Assembly (NCBI GenBank): GCA_029959295.1
Contig: JASCOH010000002.1
Coordinates: forward strand, 496,001 to 560,000
DNA from: Flavobacteriaceae bacterium PS02334
GTDB taxonomy: Bacteria > Bacteroidota > Bacteroidia > Flavobacteriales > Flavobacteriaceae
Length of the DNA stretch: 64,000 nt
Direction: 5' to 3'
A program made the translations under genes and the position numbers. Shown here one piece after another: positions 42,922-53,322 of this stretch (position 1 is its first letter; each line of letters starts with the position of its first letter). The notes beneath the pieces are model-generated. The model made no database searches. It saw only the letters and a program-made list of their open reading frames with translations, and was not told the DNA's origin.

Positions 42922-44886
42922 ATGAACTTCAAAAAAGCTTTTCTACTGTTGTTTTTAGCACCAGCGCTGTTGTTTTTCAATTTACATTTTAGCACGAAAG
43001 ATGATTATTTTCAGGATGATTTCCGTCAGATAATTGCTAAGAACGTACAAGATTTAAGTAAGGAAATTGATTCTTTAAATCAAATTGCTTTCGATTTTAA
43101 GCAGGATCATGCAAGTTTGAATCAATTGAGAAATCAGCTTGAAAATACTCGAAAATCATATAAAAAAGTAGAATTTATTTTAGAATATTATTTTCCTAAA
43201 CATATAAAATACTACATCAACGGAGCGCCGTTGAAACATCTTGACCCGTTTCCGATAAAAGCAGAAAGTGAAAATTATTACGGAATAAGTCCGAAAGAAT
43301 ACAGCAAAAGTTTGCCTTTAGATCATTTAGATACCGACCATTACAAAGGCGATCAGCGCGTTGTCAATCCGGTTGGGCTTCAGGTTTTGGATGAATTGGT
43401 TTTTTCTGATGAAGCGATTTCCAGCCGAGAAGAAATCCAAAAGCTGACTTTTGAATTAAAAGAATCATTTCAGGTTTTGGAAACTGGCGTAAAAAGGAGA
43501 AATTTCTTTTATGACTATGAAATCATGGAAGCTTCAAGAGTTGAATTGGTTCGAATTTTTACGCTCGGAATTACTGGTTTTGATACGCCAGGTTCATTAA
43601 ATGCAATAGAAGAGGCGAGTGTTTCGTTGCAAAGCTTACAGCAGATAATGCATCCGATTTTATTGAAATCCACTGAAAAACAACGCGAAGAAATCAACCA
43701 GCTTTTTAAAAAATCAGTTTCTTATTTGAACAAAAATCAGAATTTCGACACTTTTGACCGACTTGAATTTCTAACGGAATTTATAAATCCGTTGTATAAA
43801 AAAATGCTTGAAGTTCAGAAAGATTTAGGTATAAAATCGGTGGCTGAAATCAACAATAAAGTCCCGAGCTGGAATGCCTACAGCGAAAATATTTTTGCAG
43901 AAGATTTCATCAACCCTTATTATTACACTTTGCTTAAGAAAGAGGAAGATAGCGAAAACCTTCGTAAATTGGGCAAGCTTCTTTTTTATGATAAAAATTT
44001 AAGCAAGAATAGAGAAATGAGCTGTGCGACTTGTCACAAGCCTGAATTTGCTTTTACAGACGGAGAAAAAACGTCGTTGGCTAGCGTTCAAGGGCAATAT
44101 GTTTTGCGAAATTCTCCTACTTTGATCAACGCTATTTTTTCGGATAAATATTTCTATGATTTGCGAGCTTTTGATTTAGAAGAGCAAGGCGAGCATGTCA
44201 TTGAAAATCATTTAGAGTTTAATACCAGCTTTCCAGAATTGATGAAAAAGATTAATTCTGATGAAAAATATGCCGAGCTTTTCCGTGCTGTTTTTAGCAA
44301 AGAAAAAGAAATTACGCGCTATAATTTTTCATTGGCATTATCTTCTTATGTGGCTTCTTTGCGATCTTACAATAGTCCGTTTGATCAATTTGTTAAAGGA
44401 AAAACGACAAAAATTTCTAAAGAAGTTCGCCGCGGATTTAATTTATTTGCCGGGAAAGCCAATTGTGCAACTTGCCATTTTATGCCCACTTTTTCAGGAT
44501 TGGTTCCGCCTTTATTTCATGAAAATGAAAGCGAAGTTTTAGGTGTTCTTGAATCTCCGAATGTATTGAAAATTGATTCCGATTTAGGCCGAATTGCGAA
44601 TAAAACAATAGAAGACAAAGAGGAAATTTACAGGCATTCTTTTAAAACTTCCACCGTAAGAAATATCAAATTGACAGCGCCTTATTTTCACAACGGTGCT
44701 TATTCTTCACTTGAAGAAGTGCTTGATTTTTATAATAAAGGCGGTGGCGCTGGAATGGGACTGTCTTATGAAATTCCAAATCAGACTTTATCAGACCAGC
44801 CTTTAAATCTTACCAAAAAAGAAATAGCTTCCATCATTGCTTTCATGGAATCCTTGACGGATAATCCAGCTAAATTTCAAAAGTAA
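42922..44886 (+). CDS. Dihaem cytochrome c peroxidase-like protein with imelysin-like N domain (copy 2)
   Basis: 654-residue exported paralogue of the preceding gene. It has the same order: signal or anchor (to about 25), imelysin-like helical domain with V-N-P-V-G-L-Q-V-L-D-E, and a dihaem peroxidase domain with CATCH (368-372) and CATCH (515-519). It is longer mainly because of an insert of about 35 residues near 110-150 (L-D-P-F-P-I-K-A-E-S to H-Y-K-G-D-Q) that copy 1 lacks. The 12-bp gap shows cotranscription. The long, mostly conserved domain pairing suggests a common substrate; iron or phosphate metabolism is a guess from the next gene. Confidence 0.87.
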   Translation: MNFKKAFLLLFLAPALLFFNLHFSTKDDYFQDDFRQIIAKNVQDLSKEIDSLNQIAFDFKQDHASLNQLRNQLENTRKSYKKVEFILEYYFPKHIKYYINGAPLKHLDPFPIKAESENYYGISPKEYSKSLPLDHLDTDHYKGDQRVVNPVGLQVLDELVFSDEAISSREEIQKLTFELKESFQVLETGVKRRNFFYDYEIMEASRVELVRIFTLGITGFDTPGSLNAIEEASVSLQSLQQIMHPILLKSTEKQREEINQLFKKSVSYLNKNQNFDTFDRLEFLTEFINPLYKKMLEVQKDLGIKSVAEINNKVPSWNAYSENIFAEDFINPYYYTLLKKEEDSENLRKLGKLLFYDKNLSKNREMSCATCHKPEFAFTDGEKTSLASVQGQYVLRNSPTLINAIFSDKYFYDLRAFDLEEQGEHVIENHLEFNTSFPELMKKINSDEKYAELFRAVFSKEKEITRYNFSLALSSYVASLRSYNSPFDQFVKGKTTKISKEVRRGFNLFAGKANCATCHFMPTFSGLVPPLFHENESEVLGVLESPNVLKIDSDLGRIANKTIEDKEEIYRHSFKTSTVRNIKLTAPYFHNGAYSSLEEVLDFYNKGGGAGMGLSYEIPNQTLSDQPLNLTKKEIASIIAFMESLTDNPAKFQK

Positions 44887-45024
44887 AAATTAATTCTTCT
44901 GACAGAATTTTTTGAATTTATTCAGAAACCTAAATTTTCATGCTGCTAGTTGGTAATGCCAGTAATAACAATGTGTTAAGAAGATTTTGAGGGTTAATTT
45001 TAAGGTAATCTGCGTTACATTTTT

Positions 45025-45080
45025 TTAAACTTATCTTAAAAAGTCATTGACTAAGAGGCAGCTTAGCAAGACTACATTTG
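45025..45080 (+). promoter_or_regulatory. PHO-box-like phased repeats and -7 element before the PhoD-PhoX fusion gene
   Basis: Hexamers TTAAAC (45025), TTAAAA (45036) and TTGACT (45047) are spaced exactly 11 bp, with less perfect TTA-type elements continuing upstream to 44994 at 10-11 bp. The -7 box TACATTTG (45073-45080) starts 26 bp after the start of the last hexamer, the same distance as in the peroxidase promoter. The ATG is at 45116. Confidence 0.45.
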
Positions 45081-45115
45081 CATGCAATAACCTATTAAAA
45101 TCTATTCTATTAATC

Positions 45116-48100
45116 ATGAAAAAAAGTCTACTTTTTTTAGCATTGCTTTTTTCTCTCAGTTGGAGCTTTACCGTCCGCGGTCAGGCGATTCCGGGAGATT
45201 CGATTGTTTATGGCCCTATGTTCAGCCCCGTTTATGACAATTCTGTCCGGGTTTGGGTGCTGACAAAAAATGGTACGGGAACAGGAAATACGCTTTCCCT
45301 TTCCTTAACAGGCGCAAATGCCACGCCACTTGCAGGAACAGTGTATAATTCTGATGACCGTTTGGGCTACAGCCTGCGATCATTCAAATACACAAACTTG
45401 CAGCCGAACGTGACTTACACGGCAAAAGTACTCGTTAATGGAGTTCCTTCTGCGCGAGTATCAACTATTAAAAATGGTCAAAATACCATTGACGATTTCG
45501 AGTTTTTATCAGGAGGTTGCGGTCGAATTTATGACTTGACACGCTGTATTGATCTTCCAGAATCTGTGACGCACACCAATGGTGATCCGCAGATGTACAA
45601 TGTCATGGCCAACGAAGGCAGCGACATGATGGTTTGGCTTGGAGATGCTACCTATTTATTAGGATTACAGCACGCCATGGGTCAATGTCCTGACGGCGTT
45701 GATGACTGGGCAAATAAAGATATGGCGTTTGACCGCTATATGTTTTACAGAAAGTTTCATGATAATTTGACCAAGGCGATGCCTCAATTGGCAATTCCTG
45801 ACAATCATGATTTGGGTCCGAATGAGTTTGACAAAAACATGCCGACTATCGCACAAATGCGTGAAATTTTCATGGATTGGTGGCCTAATCCTGAATATAA
45901 AAGGACGCCTGAAGGGCAAGGTCTTTTTTCTTCGTATAAATATAAAGATGTAGAATATTTTTTAACAGATAATCGTAGTTTCAGAGATGGAACCGCAGAC
46001 CATTTTGGAGCTGAACAATTAGACTGGCTAAAACAAGGGCTTTTAAATTCAACGGCGACCTTTAAAGTTATTATTAACGGTACGCCAACGTTTACGCCTT
46101 ATGGCGGAAGAAATTTCAGTGTAAGCCATCAGGCTCCTGAATTTTTAAAATTTATCCAAGATAATAATATCAACGGCGTACTTTCATTAAGCGCAGATAT
46201 CCACGAGCAAAGATTTATGGTGCGTGATGGAGATACAAAATATCCTCTTTATGACCTTTTATCGGGTAATTTGAATTCTGATATCGGAAGCGGGAATTAC
46301 ACGGTAGATTACAATAACAGCAGTATTCTTAATGGTGTAAAGCAGACTTATTTAAGAATAAATGTTTTTGGGGAAGAAAATGACCGAAGAATGAAAGTAG
46401 AATATGTTGGCTTAAACGGGCAGCCTTATTTTCAAGAGATCATCCACGAAGACATGTTGACAAGCCAAGACGCAGATGCGAAAAAGCTTGACATGAACAT
46501 GAACAATTCGCTGGCTGACGCTTCGTCATTTCACAACACGGCGCAATCTTCAAACGTTGCATATGATGTTGATAGAAATAATGTGCCAAATGGAGCATTA
46601 AAATTGACTACGGCTACAGAAATTCAAATTTCAAACCACACTTCGCTTCACCTGCACGATCGTCCTTACACGCTTGCATTTTGGGTAAATCCAGAAACTA
46701 TTGCAGCAAACGGTTCGACAATTTTTTCAAATGCAGTTGCAGGAAAAGGCGTTTCTTTTGGAATTGACGGAAACGGAAAACTAACTTACAAAGACTACGC
46801 AACCGGAATTACGCAAACAAGCCAATACAGCCTCTTGCCAAACAGCTGGTCGCATGTAGTTTGGAAATATGACAACGTAAGAAGAAAATTATCGCTTTAT
46901 TACAACGGATTTTTAATTCAAAGCTGGTCTAACGTAGTTTCTCCAATCGAATCTACAGGTTATGTGAAAATCGGAAATAACTTCGAAGGAAAAAAATTCG
47001 CAGGACTTTTAGACGCGCTTACACTTCACGGAAGATTGGTTTCTGACCAAACGATTGCCAACGAAGCTGATTTTGAAACAAATCGCGGTGAGGTTTTAAA
47101 AGTAAGCGGCGGTCAGCAATTGACAATTCCTGCTTCGATTGTGAATGATGTTTTCAGTGATAATTTTTCTATTGAATTTTGGGGAAAATTAAATGCAGAT
47201 CCAGGAACAAATTATACGATTTTTGGAAGCCACGGAAGAATCAACAATAATACGACCGGATTTTCTTTCGAATATCCAGATTCAAATAAATTGAATGTTG
47301 TTTTAGGAAATAATACTTCTTCATGGAACACGGCGCTTTCAAACCAAGGTGATGCTTGGAATGTGGGCGAATGGAATCACGTTGCAGTTACGGCTACGAA
47401 AAACGGAACGATTAAATATTATGTAAACGGAATTTTGGTAGCTCAAGCGCCTTTTTCGCAATATATTACTAATAATTTTGGCCTTGGTTTAGGAAACAGC
47501 CCAAATTATGGAGCCGGATTAATCGCCGCTGAACTTGATGATGTTCGTCTTTGGGAAAAAGCCCTGACGGAAGCTGAAATCAAACAGCACATGCACTATC
47601 CTTTAATTGGAAACGAGCAAGATTTAGCAGTTTACTATGATTTCAGTCCAAATGCAAACGGAACTGGATTTGTAAGCAAAGGAAGATTCCAACATGAAAT
47701 TACGCTAAATAATGGAGGCGTTTTGGCCGGAGCAAGTTCTCCAGTGGGAGATATTGCACCAGAATTCCAAAGTATCGTAAAAGGAAAATGGAGCAAAAAC
47801 AATGCGGTAAATGTTGCCGGATTGACAATGCCAGAAGCAATTACAGCGTATACAAGCAACGTAGTTATTGGAAAAAGCGCAGATGCTACAATGGCAAATG
47901 TTCCAAATAACAATAGCTTATTTTATTTAAAAGGAGGCTGGAGAATTGATCCGGTAAACAATCCTTTTGCAACTTTGAAAATTAATTTGCAGGAAAGCTT
48001 TACGCAAACGCAATTTGATTCAATCACAAGCACGGCAAGAGAATATTTCTTGCTTAAAAAAGAATCTGATACACAATTTTCAAGTGTAGCTGACGGAAAT

Positions 48101-51100
48101 TTTGACGGACAAAGTGCTACTTTTTACAATGCAAATCTACAAGACGGGATTTATTTCTTGGCTTGGTCAGAGGCAAGCATCGAAGCAGGAAGAGGCGGTT
48201 CACTTTCATTGGCTGGAGGCCATGATGTGAAAATTCCTCGTGCAACGATTAATCCAGTTTTGAGCAGTGGATTTACGGTAGAATTCTGGACGAACATTAT
48301 AGAAGCTTCAGGTGAAAATCCGAAATTGATTTCTAATAATGGTAGAGTAAATAACAATACTAAAGGTTTTGCTATTGAAATTCCGGCAAACCGTTCGATT
48401 ACGGCTACTTTTGGAACTGACGGTTCTGGATGGAATGCGATCAATTCAGGAACTCCTTTGAGAATCGGAGAATGGAACCACATCGCTTTGACTGTGGCGC
48501 CAAACCAAACGATCAAATTATATGTAAATGGCGAATTGAAAGCGTCAAATCCTTTTACGACTTTTGCCATCAATGACGTTTGGGATTTATCTTTAGGAAA
48601 AAGCATCAATTATGGTGCAGAATCTAAAACTTTGATGGATGAATTCCGTGTTTGGAATAAAGTGAAAACGCAAGAGGAAATCAAGGCTGAAATGCACTCG
48701 ATTATTACGACTGCAAACGAAAATTTGGTTTTCAACTATACTTTCAACCAAGAGAACAACGGAACTTTAGTAAACTCAGGAACGCTTGCAAACACGATTC
48801 CATATCAAAATGCAACAATTATTCCTGCGACAACTCCGGTGAATGGCGTGAATCTAGATTTTCCTGATAAAGTTGCAGGAAACTGGAGCGTTAAAAATGA
48901 AACGGACAATGGCTTATATGTAAAAAATCCTATTACAGGTTTTACGCAAAACGTCGTTATAAGCCGTAAATTAAATAACGAGCGCCGTCTTTTAGGAACT
49001 AGCAGAGATACTTCTTATGTTGCCGGCGGATGGCATTTGAACGCTTTGAATCTAGAAACAGCGACAGTTCAAATCGATCTTGAAAAAGTTTTCGGAACAG
49101 AGACTGACGGAATTAACGCAACAGTTCAAAATTATTTGCTTTTAAAAGGTGATCCAACAGGAAATTACCAATTAGTTGCAACAGGAAATGCGGTTAATAG
49201 AAAAGTTGATTTCGAAAATCTTTCTTTGACTTTAGGAAATTACTATTTGGCTTACAGAACTGATGAAAACGCTGCAATTGCGTTGCAAGGCGGTGCTTTA
49301 GATTTGGCTAATGGTCATTCTGTTGAAATTCCAAAAGAAGGTGTGAACGCGGCTTTGGCTGGACCATTCACGATTGAACTTTGGGCGCGTTTGACACAGC
49401 CAGCAGGAAGCAATACAAAATTAGTTGGTTTCAGCAGTTATGGCGGTGGTACTTTCAGAGGTTGGGAAATGGAATTTTTGGGTAACCAAACCTTGCAAAC
49501 CATCACAGGAAAAGGTTCAAACGACGCAGGCTGGAATTCACTGAGTTCTTCTTACGTATGGAAATTAAACGAATGGAACCACACGGCAGTAACCTTTACG
49601 CCAAACGGTGAATTCAAATTTTACATCAACGGAGAATTGGTAAGCAGTTCGCAAGCACAGGCTTTTATTCCAAATACGTATAATTTGGCTTTGGGTAAAA
49701 ACTTGGCAAATAATGCGCCGACGCAAAATAATATTGACGAATTCAGAATCTGGAGCAAGGCGAAATCGATCGAAGAAATTCGTGCAGATATGTACTTGAC
49801 GATTACTGATGCAACTCCAAACTTGGTTTACAATTATACTTTTAACCAAGACAATAACGGATTTTTGCTAAACAGCGGTTCTCAAAACGTAGAAGTTCCT
49901 TACACAAATGCGAATATTATTCCAGCAACGACGCCAGTTCGAGCAATGGAAGCTTCGTATAGAAATAATGTGGCAGGAAACTGGAGCGTGAAAAATGACG
50001 CTAAAAACGGAGTTTCGTTGCAAAATGCAATTACAAATTTCAACAGCAATCTTGTGGTTGGAAGACAATCTGGTCAGGAAATTCTTCAAGCTTTGGCTTC
50101 AACAGCAAATGACACGCTTTATTTGAACAGCCGTTTCATGCTTGACCCAAGATTTTTAGAAAGAGGAAGCCTGAAAGTGGATTTGTCTAAAATTTTTACA
50201 AACTTAAATGACGTAAGACTTTTAGCGAGCCAATATTTCTTATTGAAAGGAAATCCAGCGCAAGATGTTGAAATCTTGGCAACGGGAACAAAATCAAACA
50301 ACATCGTGACCTTCGCTGAAATGGAGCTTGATTCAATGCCAGTTTATTTGGCTTGGAAAAACGTAGCAACTTATCCAGAAGGAACTTTCCCGATTGCTTT
50401 GCAAAGCTTGTGGAAATACAACGATACTGGCGTTGATTTAGGTACAGATTGGAAAACAAACGCTTACAACGACACAACTTGGGCTTTCGGAAACGCGATC
50501 CTTGGTTATGGAGACAACAGAGAAAGTACGACACTTAATTATGGAGGAAATGCGCAAAACAAGCGTCCGACTTATTATTTGAGACATACTTTTAATGTAG
50601 CTGATGCTTCTCAATATGGAAATTTACGCTTCAATATCATGAAAGATGACGGTGTTGTCGTTTATGTAAATGGAGTGGAAGCTTTCAGAAGAAATATGCC
50701 GGAAGGACAAGTTAATTACGGAACTTTTGCATCAACAGCAATCGACGGAAGCAACGAAACTGCTTTTGAATTGATCGAAACTGCGAATTTATTGCAAAAT
50801 GGTTCCAACGTAATTGCGGTGGAACTTCACCAAGTAAATGCTACAAGTTCTGACACCGGATTTGAGATGGAAGTGACGGCTGGATTGCCTCCGATTCCAA
50901 CGACAAATTATCCTTTGGCACAAGAATCGCAATGGTATTATTTGGATAACGGTTCTAATTTAGATGCAAATCCTTGGAATGAAACGGGACACGTAAATGA
51001 AAACTGGTCTAGAGGTTTCGGTCCTTTTGGATATGGAGATCCAGTTGCGACTACAGTTTCTTACGGTCCAAATTCTTCTAGCAAATACATTACGACTTAC

Positions 51101-53254
51101 TTCTACAAAGACATTCAGGTTGATTTGAACACGGTTTCAGACTTGGTTGAATTTGGAGTAAAAAGAGATGACGGAGCTGTGGTTTATGTAAACGGAGTTG
51201 AAGTTTTAAGGGAAAATATGCCTGCCGGCGAAATCACTTACACTACAAATTCAGCGACTATAGTTGACGGATTGAATGAAAACAGATATTTCACGCAAGA
51301 CGTTCCAAAAACGGCTTTCCAAAACGGAATCAACAGAATTGCCGTGGAAGTTCACAACCGTGACGCATCAAGTTCTGACTTGAAATTTGATATGTATGTG
51401 AAAAATAAGCCGGCAGTTATTCCGATAACTTGCGATGAGCCGCATATTTCATGTTTCACGTCGATTATGCCGACAGGCCAAACGAATAAGATGATTATTC
51501 CTCAAGAACACCGTTTCCAATTGATTTTCAAGCAAGGAATTGCTTATACGAATGGAGCAGGAAACGTACCAGGAAATCATGATTACACGGCTTACGTTCC
51601 AATTTCAGGAAGCAGTACGCTAGGTCATTTATCTGTAAATCACGAAAACAATCCAGGCGGAGTTTCAATGATCGACCTTCATTTAGACACGACTCAAAAT
51701 CTATGGAATGTTGACGCTAGCAAACCGGTTGATTTTTACAATAATAACTTGGTTACTACAAACAGAAACTGTTCTGGCGGTACCACTCCTTGGGGAACTG
51801 TAGTTACTTCTGAAGAAGCTACTGATGCTGGAGACGTTAACGGTGACGGTTATCAAGATGTGGGCTGGTTGGTAGAAATTGATCCAGCTACAGGTTTGGT
51901 AAAAGAATACGGAAATGGCAAACAAGAGAAATTGTGGGCTATGGGAAGAATGAATCACGAAAACGTAGTGGTTGCTTCTGACAGAAAAACAGCTTATTAT
52001 GGCGAAGACGGAGGAACACATTGTGTTTATAAATTCGTAGCCGATACGCCAGGAAATCTTTATTCAGGTAAAGTGTATGTCTTGAAATTAGACTTGCCAA
52101 TGTCAAGCGACGAGCCAAGTTCAAGCACTGCAAAATGGATTTTAGTTCCAAATGCAACGCAGTCAGACAGAAATAATCTGAATACAGTTGCATCTGCACT
52201 TGGAGGAACTAACTTTAATGGAGTAGAAGACTGCGAAATCAGTCCGCTTGACGGAAAAATCTATTTTACTTCTAAAGGTAAAAACAGAATCTACCGATTT
52301 AAAGATGACGGAACAGGAGTTTCTGAATTTGAAACTTTTGCTGGAGGTGTTTCTTATCCAATTCAAACGGCAAATGGTGTCGTAAACGAGCCTTGGGCTG
52401 ACGGAAATGACAATCTTGTTTTTGACAACAAAGGAAATCTTTGGGTTTGTCAAGATGGCGGATTGATGTACATTTGGGTAATTGATCCAAATCATACGCA
52501 GAATAATCCAAAAGTGAAAATCTTCGCTTCGATGCCAGCTGGTTCTGAGCCGACAGGTTTGACTTTCACGCCAGATTACAAATATGGATTCTTTTCAGTA
52601 CAGCATCCAAATGGAAATAACGCTGCACAATTAGACGCAACATTTAACAATGTGACTTTTAATGGTTCGGCAACGGTTGTATTTTCTTTAGATGAAAATC
52701 TTGGAATTCAAGCGCCTTTGGCAAATTTTGTTGCTGATGAGGTTCGTGTAAATGAAGGCGAAACAGTAACATTTACTGACTTGAGTACCAATACGCCAAG
52801 CGGTTGGGAATGGACTTTTGAAGGCGGAACTCCTGCAACTTCAACACAAGCTTCTCCAACAGTTACTTACAATACTGCCGGAGTTTATGATGTAAGCCTT
52901 GTGGCTACAAACGTTGCGGGAAGAAGCGCGACGGCTACAAAAGCAGAATATATTTTAGTAGAAGAAGCTTTAGGCGTAAACAATCCAAACGGATTAGGTG
53001 ACAAAGTGAGCGTGTATCCAAATCCAACAACTGGTTTAGTGACCGTTGAATTGAATGAGGAAGCGGGTAAAAAAGTGTCAATCAAAGTGTATGATTTTGT
53101 CGGAAGAGAAATTTCTCAACTTACAAATCAAACTACCGGACCTGATCAAAAGATTGTTCTAAACCTTTCGCAAATTGTGAGCGACCAAGTTTTCTTTATC
53201 AAAATTCAAGTGGATGGAAAATCAGGAACTTTCAAAATGCTAAAAGTAAAATAA
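45116..53254 (+). CDS. Giant secreted PhoD-like/PhoX-like phosphatase fusion with LamG modules and T9SS domain
   Basis: 2712-residue secreted protein. Order: signal peptide (1-23); PhoD-like metallophosphatase (about 25-450) with WLGDAT (about 177), IPDNHD (about 230), FLTDNRSFRD and SADIHEQ (about 361); LamG 1 (458-660); three LamG-plus-linker units (661-1022, 1025-1382, 1385-1752), each linker beginning G-x-W-S and containing Y-F/L-L-L-K; two similar galactose-binding-like modules (1757-1923, 1932-2098) with V-Y-V-N-G-V-E; a PhoX/DUF839 domain (2105-2535) with CSGGTTPWGTVVTSEE, GRMNHENVVV and YYGEDGG; a PKD domain (2537-2617); T9SS sorting domain with VSVYPNPTTG. The ATG at 45116 starts the signal peptide. 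It would release phosphate from extracellular esters with two different catalytic heads. Confidence 0.9.
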   Translation: MKKSLLFLALLFSLSWSFTVRGQAIPGDSIVYGPMFSPVYDNSVRVWVLTKNGTGTGNTLSLSLTGANATPLAGTVYNSDDRLGYSLRSFKYTNLQPNVTYTAKVLVNGVPSARVSTIKNGQNTIDDFEFLSGGCGRIYDLTRCIDLPESVTHTNGDPQMYNVMANEGSDMMVWLGDATYLLGLQHAMGQCPDGVDDWANKDMAFDRYMFYRKFHDNLTKAMPQLAIPDNHDLGPNEFDKNMPTIAQMREIFMDWWPNPEYKRTPEGQGLFSSYKYKDVEYFLTDNRSFRDGTADHFGAEQLDWLKQGLLNSTATFKVIINGTPTFTPYGGRNFSVSHQAPEFLKFIQDNNINGVLSLSADIHEQRFMVRDGDTKYPLYDLLSGNLNSDIGSGNYTVDYNNSSILNGVKQTYLRINVFGEENDRRMKVEYVGLNGQPYFQEIIHEDMLTSQDADAKKLDMNMNNSLADASSFHNTAQSSNVAYDVDRNNVPNGALKLTTATEIQISNHTSLHLHDRPYTLAFWVNPETIAANGSTIFSNAVAGKGVSFGIDGNGKLTYKDYATGITQTSQYSLLPNSWSHVVWKYDNVRRKLSLYYNGFLIQSWSNVVSPIESTGYVKIGNNFEGKKFAGLLDALTLHGRLVSDQTIANEADFETNRGEVLKVSGGQQLTIPASIVNDVFSDNFSIEFWGKLNADPGTNYTIFGSHGRINNNTTGFSFEYPDSNKLNVVLGNNTSSWNTALSNQGDAWNVGEWNHVAVTATKNGTIKYYVNGILVAQAPFSQYITNNFGLGLGNSPNYGAGLIAAELDDVRLWEKALTEAEIKQHMHYPLIGNEQDLAVYYDFSPNANGTGFVSKGRFQHEITLNNGGVLAGASSPVGDIAPEFQSIVKGKWSKNNAVNVAGLTMPEAITAYTSNVVIGKSADATMANVPNNNSLFYLKGGWRIDPVNNPFATLKINLQESFTQTQFDSITSTAREYFLLKKESDTQFSSVADGNFDGQSATFYNANLQDGIYFLAWSEASIEAGRGGSLSLAGGHDVKIPRATINPVLSSGFTVEFWTNIIEASGENPKLISNNGRVNNNTKGFAIEIPANRSITATFGTDGSGWNAINSGTPLRIGEWNHIALTVAPNQTIKLYVNGELKASNPFTTFAINDVWDLSLGKSINYGAESKTLMDEFRVWNKVKTQEEIKAEMHSIITTANENLVFNYTFNQENNGTLVNSGTLANTIPYQNATIIPATTPVNGVNLDFPDKVAGNWSVKNETDNGLYVKNPITGFTQNVVISRKLNNERRLLGTSRDTSYVAGGWHLNALNLETATVQIDLEKVFGTETDGINATVQNYLLLKGDPTGNYQLVATGNAVNRKVDFENLSLTLGNYYLAYRTDENAAIALQGGALDLANGHSVEIPKEGVNAALAGPFTIELWARLTQPAGSNTKLVGFSSYGGGTFRGWEMEFLGNQTLQTITGKGSNDAGWNSLSSSYVWKLNEWNHTAVTFTPNGEFKFYINGELVSSSQAQAFIPNTYNLALGKNLANNAPTQNNIDEFRIWSKAKSIEEIRADMYLTITDATPNLVYNYTFNQDNNGFLLNSGSQNVEVPYTNANIIPATTPVRAMEASYRNNVAGNWSVKNDAKNGVSLQNAITNFNSNLVVGRQSGQEILQALASTANDTLYLNSRFMLDPRFLERGSLKVDLSKIFTNLNDVRLLASQYFLLKGNPAQDVEILATGTKSNNIVTFAEMELDSMPVYLAWKNVATYPEGTFPIALQSLWKYNDTGVDLGTDWKTNAYNDTTWAFGNAILGYGDNRESTTLNYGGNAQNKRPTYYLRHTFNVADASQYGNLRFNIMKDDGVVVYVNGVEAFRRNMPEGQVNYGTFASTAIDGSNETAFELIETANLLQNGSNVIAVELHQVNATSSDTGFEMEVTAGLPPIPTTNYPLAQESQWYYLDNGSNLDANPWNETGHVNENWSRGFGPFGYGDPVATTVSYGPNSSSKYITTYFYKDIQVDLNTVSDLVEFGVKRDDGAVVYVNGVEVLRENMPAGEITYTTNSATIVDGLNENRYFTQDVPKTAFQNGINRIAVEVHNRDASSSDLKFDMYVKNKPAVIPITCDEPHISCFTSIMPTGQTNKMIIPQEHRFQLIFKQGIAYTNGAGNVPGNHDYTAYVPISGSSTLGHLSVNHENNPGGVSMIDLHLDTTQNLWNVDASKPVDFYNNNLVTTNRNCSGGTTPWGTVVTSEEATDAGDVNGDGYQDVGWLVEIDPATGLVKEYGNGKQEKLWAMGRMNHENVVVASDRKTAYYGEDGGTHCVYKFVADTPGNLYSGKVYVLKLDLPMSSDEPSSSTAKWILVPNATQSDRNNLNTVASALGGTNFNGVEDCEISPLDGKIYFTSKGKNRIYRFKDDGTGVSEFETFAGGVSYPIQTANGVVNEPWADGNDNLVFDNKGNLWVCQDGGLMYIWVIDPNHTQNNPKVKIFASMPAGSEPTGLTFTPDYKYGFFSVQHPNGNNAAQLDATFNNVTFNGSATVVFSLDENLGIQAPLANFVADEVRVNEGETVTFTDLSTNTPSGWEWTFEGGTPATSTQASPTVTYNTAGVYDVSLVATNVAGRSATATKAEYILVEEALGVNNPNGLGDKVSVYPNPTTGLVTVELNEEAGKKVSIKVYDFVGREISQLTNQTTGPDQKIVLNLSQIVSDQVFFIKIQVDGKSGTFKMLKVK

Positions 53255-53272
53255 TATAAGCCTAATTTTTAT

Positions 53273-53305
53273 AAGGATCGGTATTCATTTACCGATCCTT
53301 TTTTT
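53273..53305 (+). terminator. Intrinsic terminator after the giant phosphatase gene
   Basis: A perfect 11-bp stem AAGGATCGGTA / TACCGATCCTT with loop TTCATT and a T run, 18 bp after the stop codon. Confidence 0.9.
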
Positions 53306-53322
53306 AATTTTAGAAGTAAACT

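Noticed and set aside
45047-45115. Upstream start of the giant phosphatase at 45047
   Set aside because: It would place coding sequence over the proposed promoter and in front of a normal signal peptide; the ATG at 45116 is better.
47097-50370. The LamG repeats as a possible assembly duplication
   Set aside because: The repeats are similar in protein pattern but clearly diverged in DNA, so they are ancient modules.
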